NCBI RefSeq assembly: GCF_004358445.1
Contig: NZ_CP037951.1
Coordinates: forward strand, 2,405,501 to 2,469,500
From: Parashewanella tropica
Lineage (GTDB): Bacteria > Pseudomonadota > Gammaproteobacteria > Enterobacterales > Shewanellaceae
DNA length: 64,000 nucleotides
Direction: 5' to 3'
Position 1 is the stretch's first letter, and every line of letters starts with the position of its first letter. A program made the translations under genes and the position numbers. A model generated the notes under the pieces. That model saw only the letters and a list, made by a program, of their open reading frames with translations, was not told the DNA's origin and made no database searches. Of the stretch, positions 51,404 to 61,047 are shown piece after piece.

Positions 51404-53197
51404 TTAGGCCTCCTGCACTGTGAATTCTGGAGAAATAGTCAACATGAAGGCGATGGTCTGCACCACCCACTCAGGGTTATTTTTAAACTGCTGAAATGAT
51501 AATTTTATTTGCTCATGAATATCCAATTTGTGCTTACCCGTTAATATCAGGCTCATGCGCTTGATAAGCTCATCATGTTTGCTTTCATCTTTAGCCATTT
51601 GAATTTCTTCACTAAAGTTCAGCTTTAATTTGTCACTCTGATAATTTTTAAGAACATCAGGATCAAGCTCTGGTACATTTTGAATGGTGGGTGATTGATT
51701 AATCACCGTTGATACGGCAGGATAATAATCGCCAAAGAACCAGTAATACATCATGTTCACATAAGATATAGAAGTTGCTGATGTATGAAGCTCAAACTCA
51801 GGAGCAACCAACCCTCTATCTTCTATGTCACCATGTGGCGTAAAGTCTGGCTTATAAAAATTAAACACACTCGGTGAAGACATTGGCAGTTGCTGGGTTT
51901 GCTCTTTTATATCATCACCAATAAACCATAACTTACCTGAGTCATTACTCGCATTAAATGCCCTTAAAATTTGAGTCGTTCTGAGCGCTGGCGATTTCAA
52001 CTTTTGAGATTGAACACCATTATCATGAGAGGCAAATTTCGCTTCACTTACAGGCTTAGAAAGCGGGTAAAGCAATATTTCTTTGATTGCTGCTTTTAAG
52101 TTACCTTGTGGTCCAAATTTTTCTGCTACGGCTTTAACATAGGCTTTAGATGGATTTGAAGTAACCAATTGATTGATCAACTTGGTCGCAATAAATGGTG
52201 CAGCACTTGGATGGCTTACTAACTGACGCGTAACCGTTCTAATTTCTTGTTGACAACTTTGCTTTCCAGGCAGATTAATATGCCCTTTTAGTAGTTGCTT
52301 AGGAAGACGGTCATGATAATCCTCATCCACCGTCATTGGCTTAACCATATTTACAAATGGTACTACCTTATATGACTTATCAACCCCGTCATCAAATCCA
52401 ACACTGTAGCCGTTAAAGCTCGATTCCCAAAAACTGGTTCTCCATTCATACTGATAACTATCAGCTTTAAGGCCTGTGAAAACTCGTGCCATTGCACGGA
52501 TATCATTGTTGTCGTAAGTCGGAATGTCTTCACCACGACTGTTTTGTTTACGGGTACCATCTGGGTTTAATTCAAATAAACCAATACTAAACAACTGCAT
52601 GATTTCACGAGCATAATTTTCATCTGGATGAATATGCTTAGCAGGCTCAGCCTTACGGTTATTCATGTGCGAAAGGTAAATACCCATACATGGGTGGAAT
52701 GAAACGTCATACAGAAGATCAGAAAAACTGCCGAATGCATGTTTGTAAAGCAAGTCATAATAGCTCGCCATACCAACCGAGTTTAGTTCTAATAAAGAAT
52801 TATCAGAGATAACTAAAATCTCACTTAAAGCTTGTGCTACACGCTGTCTGAGCAACCCCGTTTGTGATTGAAGCGTTTGATCCCACCACGCCATACGGAA
52901 ATACCACTTATATGGTAATGCAGGATTATTACCCTCACCATTAATGGCGCTCTCACCATAAGTCGAAACGAGTTTTTGACGAAATTGTTGCCAAATTTGA
53001 TTGGTCTTATTTTCAAATAATGAAGGTTCTGCTTGATGCTGTAACTCTTGCTCCAACCAATTCTCTGCGCCTACTTCTTGAACTTGGCGGATCAAGTTGT
53101 AATCAGCTCCCAAAGTCGCTTGCATTAAAAAGCGACTACTTCTTTCATATTGCTGCATGAGCTTTACCTTAGACTTCTTATTTAATGCTTTTTTCAT
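51404..53197 (-). CDS. DUF1800 family protein
   Basis: 597 aa. SRFLMQATLGADYNLI near the start, NYAREIMQLFSIGLFELNPDG (about 190-210), and SPSVFNFYKPDF match DUF1800. A second in-frame ATG at 53158 has an AAGG upstream and may be the true start; 53197 gives a Lys-rich 13-residue extension. No signal peptide visible in either reading. Always paired with DUF1501, as here, and translationally close to it. Confidence 0.88.
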   Translation of the reverse strand: MKKALNKKSKVKLMQQYERSSRFLMQATLGADYNLIRQVQEVGAENWLEQELQHQAEPSLFENKTNQIWQQFRQKLVSTYGESAINGEGNNPALPYKWYFRMAWWDQTLQSQTGLLRQRVAQALSEILVISDNSLLELNSVGMASYYDLLYKHAFGSFSDLLYDVSFHPCMGIYLSHMNNRKAEPAKHIHPDENYAREIMQLFSIGLFELNPDGTRKQNSRGEDIPTYDNNDIRAMARVFTGLKADSYQYEWRTSFWESSFNGYSVGFDDGVDKSYKVVPFVNMVKPMTVDEDYHDRLPKQLLKGHINLPGKQSCQQEIRTVTRQLVSHPSAAPFIATKLINQLVTSNPSKAYVKAVAEKFGPQGNLKAAIKEILLYPLSKPVSEAKFASHDNGVQSQKLKSPALRTTQILRAFNASNDSGKLWFIGDDIKEQTQQLPMSSPSVFNFYKPDFTPHGDIEDRGLVAPEFELHTSATSISYVNMMYYWFFGDYYPAVSTVINQSPTIQNVPELDPDVLKNYQSDKLKLNFSEEIQMAKDESKHDELIKRMSLILTGKHKLDIHEQIKLSFQQFKNNPEWVVQTIAFMLTISPEFTVQEA

Positions 53198-53922
53198 AAT
53201 GACAATTGCGATTTCGCTTACGAGAAATACACACTCCTTGCTATTAGTGAACTGACGTTTGATTGCTAAAAAACGAGTAGATTGTCACAATGTAAATCAA
53301 TCGAACTAAATTGCAAGCAGATATTCATGCCAAATGAATTCCCAAAAATTATTTTACTGCAAACAAATATAGATAAATAGAGCACAAACCCTTTATTTTC
53401 ATAAGCTTATGAAAAATTTGCCGTCATTTTTTTGACAAAAACAAGCAAAAAAAATAATTTTTATCAATCGTCAAATTTATTACCCCAGCGTGGACAAAAA
53501 TTCGACACAATATCGAGCTAAATACTTTCATCATAAGTACCCATGCAAATGAAAACATATCTTTTGATCCCCCTTTTAAGCACTGCGCTGTGTTCCTATT
53601 GCTTGAAAGACTGCCGGTATTACCGACATACAAAACTGTCGTTATTACATTGCCTTCGCAATAGCGCCTTGCTCAGCACTTAGAATGAATACCAAAACTA
53701 TTCGATTACATTTGCATGAGTACTTAAACTCCACGGGTATAGGAAATAACAGCTGCTCAACATTCAAAAATAAAGAGAAACTAAACATCAACTCAGCCAT
53801 TTGTTTTTAAATGGATTCCACATATTTAAAACTAAACATTCACTTTTTTTTGAAATATAAAAACCCATCCCTCGGTCTTAACAAAAAGTCAACAAACAAC
53901 ATCTACTGGACGAGTGAACGTT
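53198..53922. other. 725-bp gene-free stretch
   Basis: A/T-rich divergent intergenic region between the DUF1800 gene and the outer-membrane protein gene. I see no RNA gene, repeat or clear promoter consensus. A 46-codon ORF at 53543-53683 begins with a hydrophobic run (MKTYLLIPLLSTALC) but has no convincing RBS or coding pattern and is not called. Long spacing suggests regulated divergent promoters. Confidence 0.5.
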
Positions 53923-54759
53923 ATGACCAACAAATTAAAAGTTAACAATACCTCTATTAAAGCACTCTTAATCGCAGCTCCTTTCGCGTTTGCAGCATCA
54001 AATGCTTCAGCTGGAGCTTGGGTTGCGGAAAAAGGCTCAGGCTATGCAAAACTTGGCTATGCCAGTTACGATGCCGATAAATATAAAGGCAACAACCCAA
54101 CCTTTGAGAGCTTCAAAAGTGACAACGTTTCTTTTTATGGAGAATACGGACTAGGAAATAATCTTGCTCTTTACGGTTCTCAGTTATTCCAATCGTATGA
54201 CCAGTCTGATTCTAAAGATGGAAAAAGCAGTGCAAGTGGCTTAAGTGATACTGAATTAGGTATCAAATACCAATGGCAAGCTAACCCTTTTGTTCTTTCA
54301 ACCTCATTTTTAGTCAAAGCACCTTTGTTTTATAAAGCTGAAGACGGCTTAGGTAATCACCAAGTCGATTATGAGGCTCGTGCGCTCATTGGTAAGAGTT
54401 TGAACGAATACGGTTACTTCGGTTTAGAAATGGGCTATCGCTTAAGAGCTGGCGCACCATCAGATGAATATCGTTACCTGGTTGAATACGGCTTTGACAT
54501 TAATAAAAACCTTTATTTCCGCACAAAATTAGACGGTACATTGAGTGCTAAAAACTCAGATACGCCTGACACAATCAATACCAACCTTTCAAATCCATTA
54601 GAGTTTGATGTTGGGAAGCTAGAACTTACTACTGGCTGGAAGTTTGATAACAAAGCCATGAAAGGCTACGGATTAGAATTCACTTTTACCCGTGAAATTT
54701 ACGGTGAAAATGTTTTACAAGGCAATCGTTTTGAGCTGGCTTTAACTAAAGTTTTCTAA
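53923..54759 (+). CDS. Outer-membrane beta-barrel protein
   Basis: 278 aa from the ATG at 53923 with GAG 8 nt upstream. Signal peptide 1-30 ends ASNASAG. The mature part alternates hydrophobic residues in short strands with aromatic girdles (YAKLGYASYDA; VSFYGEYGLGNNLALYGS; YGYFGLEMGYRLRAG) and ends in the Phe expected for BAM recognition (ALTKVF). Probable 12-strand barrel of the transporter/phenol-degradation-like group. Followed by a strong hairpin, and likely an outer-membrane channel for the downstream pathway. Confidence 0.85.
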   Translation: MTNKLKVNNTSIKALLIAAPFAFAASNASAGAWVAEKGSGYAKLGYASYDADKYKGNNPTFESFKSDNVSFYGEYGLGNNLALYGSQLFQSYDQSDSKDGKSSASGLSDTELGIKYQWQANPFVLSTSFLVKAPLFYKAEDGLGNHQVDYEARALIGKSLNEYGYFGLEMGYRLRAGAPSDEYRYLVEYGFDINKNLYFRTKLDGTLSAKNSDTPDTINTNLSNPLEFDVGKLELTTGWKFDNKAMKGYGLEFTFTREIYGENVLQGNRFELALTKVF

Positions 54760-54770
54760 TAACCATAACA

Positions 54771-54823
54771 ATGAAATACACGAGGATTGTTGTTTCCTCG
54801 TGCATTTCATCTAGAGTTTTTAA
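54771..54823 (+). terminator. Hairpin after the outer-membrane protein gene
   Basis: ATGAAATACACGAGGA (54771-54786) pairs with TCCTCGTGCATTTCAT (54795-54810) with one A/C mismatch, followed by CTAGAGTTTTT. It could be a terminator or an attenuator lowering expression of the following genes. Confidence 0.7.
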
Positions 54824-54862
54824 AAATAGCCGATCATTATTTTTACAAAGGGTTGTTTAGCC

Positions 54863-56350
54863 ATGTCGTCGATTAGTTGGTTTTTTATTACCATTCATTT
54901 TGTTTTATTAGGCATTTTATGTCTTTTTGGTCTTCACCGACTCTCAATGGTATTTCGTTGGTTTAAATACCGCAATAACCAACCAACTGAGCCAGAAACC
55001 TTTTCCACTCTGCCAACTGTAACGGTTCAAATCCCTCTTTATAATGAACGACTTGTCGCTAAGCGAATCGTAGATTCAATCGTAAAACTTGAATATCCAC
55101 AAGATAAACTGCAAATTCAGATTGTTGATGATTCTACTGACGAAACCTGTGAGTTAGTGGCAGAACGAGTTAAATACTATCAACAGCAAGGCATTGATAT
55201 TCATCATGTGCAGCGAGTTCATCGACACGGATTTAAAGCGGGCGCACTAAAAGATGCGATGGAAACAGCCACTGGTGAATTTATTGCGATATTTGATGCT
55301 GACTTTATTCCACATACTGACACCCTGCTAAAAACCATTCACCACTTTACAGAGCCAGATATGGCCATGGTTCAGTTTAGATGGGAACACTTAAACCGCA
55401 GAAGCAGCTTACTCACAAAGCTGCAAGCTATTATGTTGGATGCGCACTTTGGTTTAGAACAACGTGTTCGCTGTGCCAGTAACATGTTGTTCAACTTTAA
55501 CGGCACCGCTGGTATTTGGCGTACTGAAGCGATTATTGATGCTGGTCATTGGAGCGCCGATACTCTTACCGAAGATCTTGACCTCAGCTATCGCGCCCAA
55601 CTCGCAGGCTGGAAGATGCGTTACCTCAATGACGTTACCTGCCCCGGTGAATTACCAGCGGATATGAACGCATTTAAGAGTCAGCAATTCCGCTGGGCAA
55701 AAGGCGGCGTGGAAGTCATGATGAAAATGCTTCCAACCGTATGGAAAGCCAAGCTTCCTATCACGAAAAAAATTGAGTCCACTTTCCATCTCTCAAACAA
55801 CCTTGCGTATTTTGTCATGCTGGTAGATACCTTAATTTTTCTGGTGCCCAGTTTATACCTCAGAGATCAGCATGACTTCGTCAACGTCTGGTGGCTAGAT
55901 ATTCCATTGCTAGCCATGTCATCGGGTGGTCATTTAGCGTATCTGTTTTTCGGTCAAGTAGTATTAGGACGCTCAAAACTTAGTGCATTTATCAAACTAC
56001 CAGGATTGATGGTTCTAGGTATCTTGCTTGCCATTAATAATTCAAAAGCGGGAATGGAAGGGTTATTTGGTAAACGCTCTGAATTTGTTCGTACCCCAAA
56101 AACTGGCGAACTAGGCGATGAGTCACCAACGCCACAAACAAAACCAAGTACAGAGAAAAAACAGTACCGAGCCATCCCACCAAAAGGTGCATTGTTTGAA
56201 TTGGCAATAGCCATCGTCTATTCCACAGTATTTTTATGGGCAGTAGGACAAGGTCATTGGTTTATGTTGCCATTCTTACTTTTATTGGCTGTAGGTTTTG
56301 TACTTTCCGCGTTTCATAGTTTTTACAGCCATATGCAGCTATCAAAGTGA
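54863..56350 (+). CDS. Membrane GT2 glycosyltransferase, cellulose-synthase-like
   Basis: 495 aa. TM helix about 5-30, then a GT2 domain with PLYNERLVAKRIVDSI, DDSTDET, DXD motif IFDADF (about 152), acceptor-site TEDLDL (about 237) and QQFRWAKG (Q-x-x-R-W, about 273), all hallmarks of CesA/HasA-type processive GT-A enzymes. Four to five membrane spans follow, split by a Pro/Thr/Lys-rich loop. It uses a nucleotide sugar at the inner face. It starts the pathway block with the next membrane GT overlapping nearly at its stop. Confidence 0.88.
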   Translation: MSSISWFFITIHFVLLGILCLFGLHRLSMVFRWFKYRNNQPTEPETFSTLPTVTVQIPLYNERLVAKRIVDSIVKLEYPQDKLQIQIVDDSTDETCELVAERVKYYQQQGIDIHHVQRVHRHGFKAGALKDAMETATGEFIAIFDADFIPHTDTLLKTIHHFTEPDMAMVQFRWEHLNRRSSLLTKLQAIMLDAHFGLEQRVRCASNMLFNFNGTAGIWRTEAIIDAGHWSADTLTEDLDLSYRAQLAGWKMRYLNDVTCPGELPADMNAFKSQQFRWAKGGVEVMMKMLPTVWKAKLPITKKIESTFHLSNNLAYFVMLVDTLIFLVPSLYLRDQHDFVNVWWLDIPLLAMSSGGHLAYLFFGQVVLGRSKLSAFIKLPGLMVLGILLAINNSKAGMEGLFGKRSEFVRTPKTGELGDESPTPQTKPSTEKKQYRAIPPKGALFELAIAIVYSTVFLWAVGQGHWFMLPFLLLLAVGFVLSAFHSFYSHMQLSK

Positions 56351-56364
56351 TAAGGCGCGAAGTT

Positions 56365-57804
56365 ATGATTCAGCTGATAAGTCATTTACAACAAAACTTA
56401 CCCGTCAAGGCTCGAACTTGGCTACATATAACAAGCTTGGCAGGAGTTGTTCTTTCTAGCTTAGCGAGCCATTGGTTATCAGAGTTCAAAACAACCCCAA
56501 ACTCTCCTCACTTAGCTGAAATGGGTATCTATATCATCATTCAGTTCAGTGTGATGGGGCTATTCATGTTATTAGCTTGGGCGACGGCTCCTGCTTCTAA
56601 CGCGTTGAAAGACTTTAAACTGATTTTGATCGCAGCCGTGATTGCAAGAGTCGTTTTACTTGATGTGGCTCCCTATACCTCGAATGATGTAGATAGATAC
56701 TTATTCGATGGTCGAATTGCCTACGAAGGGTTTGACCCTTATCGAGTCAGCCACGATGCTCCTGAATTACAGGAACTAAGAGCTCAGTGGCAACCGCCAC
56801 AGGAACACGCAAAGTATGTCACCTTATATCCGCCTGTAGCATTGAGTTTTTTTGCCTTGGCGGCTTCAGCAGATGTTGATAATGCTCAATTGGCTTGGAG
56901 TGCTATCTTACTTGTCAGTGGGTTACTAACCCTATACTTTTCTGCACAAGTATTGCAAAAGCTGGGCAAGCTAAAGCATCTCCCCTTAGTGGCTTTATCC
57001 CCATTATTGATTTTAGAAACTGGCGTAGGGCTTCATCTTGATGCACTTTCAGCATTGACTGTAATTGTGGCCGTTTATTTGTGGCTACACCAGCGATTTG
57101 TGTTGACCGGAATCATGATTGGAATAGGAATGTCGACAAAGATATTACCTATGATGTTGTTACTGCCCTTCCTGTTTTTTTTACTTGGTAAAAAAGAATT
57201 CAAAACCTTTGTAACGCTACTAGCTAGCACAATCGTAGCCATCGCCAGCATTTATTCACTCACCATTGCCCTTGGTTATCACCCAGTCGGTAGTATCAGT
57301 GTCTTTTTTGAAAAATGGCGTTTCGCCTCTCCGCTTTTTAATTCTCTCGATGCTTTTATATCTGGCTATCCACTGATTTTCACTCTAATGACGATTGCGA
57401 CGATTATTTGCTTATTAATCGGCTTTTTCAGCTTATCGTCAACGCCTTTAGCGTCAAAAGACAGCAAATTAGGCTCGTGTTTACAACTTGCTCTATCTGT
57501 ACCGCTATTTTTAGGCCCTGTGCTTTTTCCTTGGTATTTAATGCCATTAATCCCATTACTGGCATTAAGACCCAACCTTTATCTGATTGCTTGGACATTA
57601 CTCATGCCTTTGACTTATGAAGTCATAGGTAACTTCTTGTGTTGTCAGCAATGGCAACCTGCTCAATGGCCAATCATCATTCTCGGAATTCTATATCTAA
57701 TAACAACAATAAAACTCACAAAATGGCTTTATCAAAATAAATCACAACTAAAATTAAAAAGTCATTTGAGCAATGACAACCAAAGAATGAGTACCTGTCG
57801 ATAA
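56365..57804 (+). CDS. Polytopic membrane glycosyltransferase (GT-C type)
   Basis: 479 aa from the ATG at 56365, which follows AAGG; the GTG at 56347 overlaps the stop of the preceding gene and is less likely. About ten to eleven transmembrane helices. The luminal-type loop SNDVDRYLFDGRIAYEGFDPYR with its Asp pair is typical of GT-C/GT87-like mannosyltransferases that use polyprenyl-phosphate sugars. The last codons (STCR, stop at 57802-57804) lie inside the inverted repeat element 57790-57949, so the native C-terminus may have been changed by its insertion. Confidence 0.8.
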   Translation: MIQLISHLQQNLPVKARTWLHITSLAGVVLSSLASHWLSEFKTTPNSPHLAEMGIYIIIQFSVMGLFMLLAWATAPASNALKDFKLILIAAVIARVVLLDVAPYTSNDVDRYLFDGRIAYEGFDPYRVSHDAPELQELRAQWQPPQEHAKYVTLYPPVALSFFALAASADVDNAQLAWSAILLVSGLLTLYFSAQVLQKLGKLKHLPLVALSPLLILETGVGLHLDALSALTVIVAVYLWLHQRFVLTGIMIGIGMSTKILPMMLLLPFLFFLLGKKEFKTFVTLLASTIVAIASIYSLTIALGYHPVGSISVFFEKWRFASPLFNSLDAFISGYPLIFTLMTIATIICLLIGFFSLSSTPLASKDSKLGSCLQLALSVPLFLGPVLFPWYLMPLIPLLALRPNLYLIAWTLLMPLTYEVIGNFLCCQQWQPAQWPIIILGILYLITTIKLTKWLYQNKSQLKLKSHLSNDNQRMSTCR

Positions 57805-57949
57805 GTTCTTTGAAAAATTTGTGCTCAGGTTTAGTGCAATACAAGGCGCAATGAAGGACGCATAGCCGTAGCTATGTAACCGGAATTGCAACGCAGTAGA
57901 GCGGTGAAGATGAGCGCAAAAAATCTTAAGCAACTTATGGTCAGGTACT
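57790..57949. repeat. MITE-like inverted-repeat element, copy 1
   Basis: About 160 bp with imperfect terminal inverted repeats of about 39 bp: AGTACCTG at 57790-57797 and CAGGTACT at 57942-57949, continuing as ATAAGTT... and ...TTTGYGCTCA on each arm. The core has CAAGGCG, a small hairpin CATAGC-CGTA-GCTATG, and CAACGCAG...AGCGGT. No ORF. It overlaps the end of the preceding gene and lies 14 bp before the next start. The core is shared with the element at 61890. Confidence 0.7.
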
Positions 57950-57962
57950 AAAGGAACGCATT

Positions 57963-60317
57963 ATGATCAAAGCAATCAAAAACTATACTCATTGGCTGCA
58001 TGGACAGTGGCCAGACGGAACACCAGAAAAGCTCCCTCTCGTTGATACTAACGGTACCACTAACATCAAAGGCGTTTATGTGGTTGGTGATCTAACAGGC
58101 ATACCACTTCTCAAGTTTTCGGCTGATACAGGTGCTAAAGCCATCAATCAGATCATCAATGACGATGCTTTTAGCAAGCGTACTCAAAGCGATGAAATAA
58201 CTGATGTCATTATTGTTGGTGGCGGTGTCAGTGGTTATTCGGCGGCGATTGAAGCTAAAAAACATGGGTTAAGTTTTACATTGCTTGAAACGAATCAGCC
58301 ATTATCAACTATAGAGAACTTCCCAAAAAACAAGCCGATTTACACTTATCCAACGGATTTAGAACCAGAAGGTGAATTAGAGTTTTCGGACAAGATCACC
58401 CACAAAGAGAGCTTACTGTCAGAACTAAAAGCTCAGCTGACTAAGTTCGATATCAAGGCTGACATTGCTAAAGTTAGCCATGTAGAAAAGTGCTCGCAAT
58501 ACATTGATGTTGTCCTAGAAAATGGTGACAAATTAAAAGCACATAGAGTCATTATCGCCATTGGGCGTTCAGGTGGATATCGAAAGCTCAATATTCAAGG
58601 TGAGGAGTTAGGAAAAGTCAGTAATCGTTTAATCGATCCTGCCGTTTACGCAAATAAAAAATTATTGATTGTCGGCGGTGGTGACAGTGCCCTTGAAGCC
58701 GCTATCGCAACTGCCAATGAAAAAGCCGAAGTTACGCTTTCTTATCGCAAGGGAGAGTTTAATCGTGCTAAAAGCGAAAACGTTGAACAACTCTACGAAC
58801 TGGCAAATACAAACCAAATAAAATTAAGATTGAACACCAATCTTAGTGAAATTACTGAAAGTAACATCACTCTCACCAATCAAACGGGTGAAACTGAAAC
58901 GTTAGAAAATGACAACGTGCTTTTGGCTACGGGGCGTGAAGCACCTTTAGATTTTTTCAGACGTTCTAAAATCAAAATCCAAGGCGAAAGTACGTGGCAA
59001 GGCTGGATTGCTTTCGCACTATTTCTAGCGGCCATGTTCGCCCTTTATGATTGGAAAGGCTTTGGTTTTTTAAACTCATTTTGGAGTACTTTTTCCTATC
59101 CTGATCAAATGCCAACACTTATTGCTGGCTGGGGTGAATGGTGGCAAGCGCAAGTTAATGACCGCAGTACCTTAATTGGAACCATAGCGATTTCATTAAA
59201 AAGCCGTTCTTTTTATTACACTTTACTTTACACCATCATTATCGCCATTTTTGGTTGGCAACGAATTCAAAGGCGTAATACACCTTACGTCACTCGACAA
59301 ACCATTGTGTTATTTATGGTTCAGTTGCTGCCACTGTTTTTGCTTCCTGAGATTATTCTGCCGTACCTAGGTTATAACGGCGTTTATGATGCGGGATTTG
59401 GCAAAACCTTTGCCGATACCTTGTTCCCAAGTTACATCTCAGCTCAAGATCTAGCCGCTCAAAACTGGCCTGAGTGGGGGCACCCTCGTGCTTATTGGCA
59501 TGCTTACAGCTTGATTTTGGCTTGGCCGTTAAGTGTCTACACTGTGTTTACCGACACGCCACAAATCGCTTGGCTAGTCATTGCCGCATTACAAGTGTTA
59601 GTGATCATTCCTTTCATTGTGTACAAGTGGGGTAAAGGCGCTTATTGCGGTTGGATTTGTTCTTGTGGTGCTATGGCTGAAACCTTGGGTGATACCCAAC
59701 GCCATAAAATGCCGCACGGTTCTAAATGGAACAAGCTCAACATGCTTGGGCAGTTCATTTTATTGCTCGCAGTGACTTTATTGATTATCCGTATCCTAGG
59801 TTGGATATTTCCAGATACTTGGATGAACGGCATGTTCAATCTGATCTTTAAAGGTGAGAACTCCAGTGGTCAGTTAGTGAACGGTTTCAGCTACAAGTGG
59901 ATCATTGATGTTCTGTTTGCAGGTGTGCTCGGCTTTGGTTTGTATTTTAAATACTCTGGAAGAACATGGTGTCGCTTTGCCTGCCCGCTTGCTGCTCTCA
60001 TGCACATTTATGCTCGCTTTAGTAAATTTGCCATTGCCAGCGAAAAATCAAAATGCATCAGCTGTAATTTATGTACCAGCGTATGCCACCAAGGCATTGA
60101 TGTGATGGCCTTTGCCAGCAAAGGTAAACCAATGACTGATCCGCAATGTGTTCGTTGTTCAGCCTGCGTAAGTACTTGCCCGACCGGCACCTTATCTTTT
60201 GCACAAATCAATCGTAAAACATCAGAAGTGATAAAAACTGACTCACTTGCTGCGAGCCAAGTGCAAATGGCAGAGAAAGTGAAAGCCCACGGAGTAATAG
60301 AGGTTAATAATGTATAA
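57963..60317 (+). CDS. Flavoprotein oxidoreductase fused to NapH/RnfB-like 4Fe-4S membrane protein
   Basis: 784 aa. Residues 1-70 resemble the C-terminal end of thioredoxin-reductase-like proteins (GVYVVGDLTG). Then comes a FAD Rossmann site (VIIVGGGVSGYSAA, about 82), a second nucleotide site (LLIVGGGDSALEAA, about 232), a membrane part from about 350 with five or six spans, a cytoplasmic CGWICSCG (562-569) as in NapH/CcoG, and two ferredoxin clusters with CxxCxxCxxxC at about 698 and 729. It should pass electrons from NAD(P)H to a membrane or periplasmic acceptor. The next gene starts within its 3' end. Confidence 0.85.
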   Translation: MIKAIKNYTHWLHGQWPDGTPEKLPLVDTNGTTNIKGVYVVGDLTGIPLLKFSADTGAKAINQIINDDAFSKRTQSDEITDVIIVGGGVSGYSAAIEAKKHGLSFTLLETNQPLSTIENFPKNKPIYTYPTDLEPEGELEFSDKITHKESLLSELKAQLTKFDIKADIAKVSHVEKCSQYIDVVLENGDKLKAHRVIIAIGRSGGYRKLNIQGEELGKVSNRLIDPAVYANKKLLIVGGGDSALEAAIATANEKAEVTLSYRKGEFNRAKSENVEQLYELANTNQIKLRLNTNLSEITESNITLTNQTGETETLENDNVLLATGREAPLDFFRRSKIKIQGESTWQGWIAFALFLAAMFALYDWKGFGFLNSFWSTFSYPDQMPTLIAGWGEWWQAQVNDRSTLIGTIAISLKSRSFYYTLLYTIIIAIFGWQRIQRRNTPYVTRQTIVLFMVQLLPLFLLPEIILPYLGYNGVYDAGFGKTFADTLFPSYISAQDLAAQNWPEWGHPRAYWHAYSLILAWPLSVYTVFTDTPQIAWLVIAALQVLVIIPFIVYKWGKGAYCGWICSCGAMAETLGDTQRHKMPHGSKWNKLNMLGQFILLLAVTLLIIRILGWIFPDTWMNGMFNLIFKGENSSGQLVNGFSYKWIIDVLFAGVLGFGLYFKYSGRTWCRFACPLAALMHIYARFSKFAIASEKSKCISCNLCTSVCHQGIDVMAFASKGKPMTDPQCVRCSACVSTCPTGTLSFAQINRKTSEVIKTDSLAASQVQMAEKVKAHGVIEVNNV

Positions 60318-61047
60318 GGGACATAGAGTTGCGGTAGTGATCCCAGCATTAAATGAAGAAAACGCGATTGGTGTAGTAACTACTGCACTCAACGCACTCA
60401 GATTTGAAAACCAACAAGTGATTGATGCCATTGTCGTCTGTGACAATGGTTCAACCGATAATACAGCTTCAGTGGCACGAGCTGCTGGAGCAATCACGGT
60501 AAGGCAAGACATTCCGGGCTACGGTATTGCCTGTTTGACCGCCATAGATAACTTACCTCAGTGTGATATCGTGCTTTTTGTTGATGGAGATGACTCTTGT
60601 TTTGCCGAACAAGCTATTCCTATGCTTGAAGGAATCGTCAATGGTGATGATTTAGCCATTGGTTCTCGAAATTTAGGAAAGATCGAAAAAGGCGCTCTAA
60701 CTCAAACTCAAATGTTTGGAAATTGGCTTTCAAGCCATCTCATCACGTTTTTTTGGGGACAAAAAATCACAGATTTAGGGCCTTTTAGAGCCATTCGTTA
60801 TTCGGCGTTGCAAACCATCAATATGCAAGACAAAACCTTCGGTTGGACAGTAGAAATGCAAGTCAAAGCCATTATTCACGGTATGCAAGTAAGCGAGTAT
60901 GCAGTGGATTCCAAAGTGCGTATTGGTGAGTCCAAAATCAGCGGAACACTCAAAGGTTCAGTCAAAGCTGGAATTGGTATTTTATCCATGATAGGCAAGC
61001 TGTACTTCACTCAAGGTCAACTAAGACGAGCTGCCAGCCGTATATGA
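60310..61047 (+). CDS. GT2 glycosyltransferase, DPM1/UgtP-like
   Basis: 245 aa GT-A enzyme. VVIPALNEENAIGVV, CDNGSTDNT, VDGDDS (the DXD motif, about 92), GSRNLG, and DLGPFRAIRYSAL are the GT2 blocks of polyprenyl-phosphate sugar synthases and TIGR04283-like enzymes of arsenosugar clusters. A C-terminal amphipathic helix may attach it to the membrane. It overlaps both neighbours (8 bp and 4 bp). It could make the lipid-linked sugar used by the GT-C enzyme encoded at 56365. Confidence 0.87.
   Translation: MYKGHRVAVVIPALNEENAIGVVTTALNALRFENQQVIDAIVVCDNGSTDNTASVARAAGAITVRQDIPGYGIACLTAIDNLPQCDIVLFVDGDDSCFAEQAIPMLEGIVNGDDLAIGSRNLGKIEKGALTQTQMFGNWLSSHLITFFWGQKITDLGPFRAIRYSALQTINMQDKTFGWTVEMQVKAIIHGMQVSEYAVDSKVRIGESKISGTLKGSVKAGIGILSMIGKLYFTQGQLRRAASRI

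Noticed and set aside
53543-53683. 46-codon ORF with a signal-like start (MKTYLLIPLLSTALC)
   Set aside because: No convincing RBS, Cys/Arg-rich low-quality remainder, and no matching coding signal; could be chance in A/T-rich DNA.
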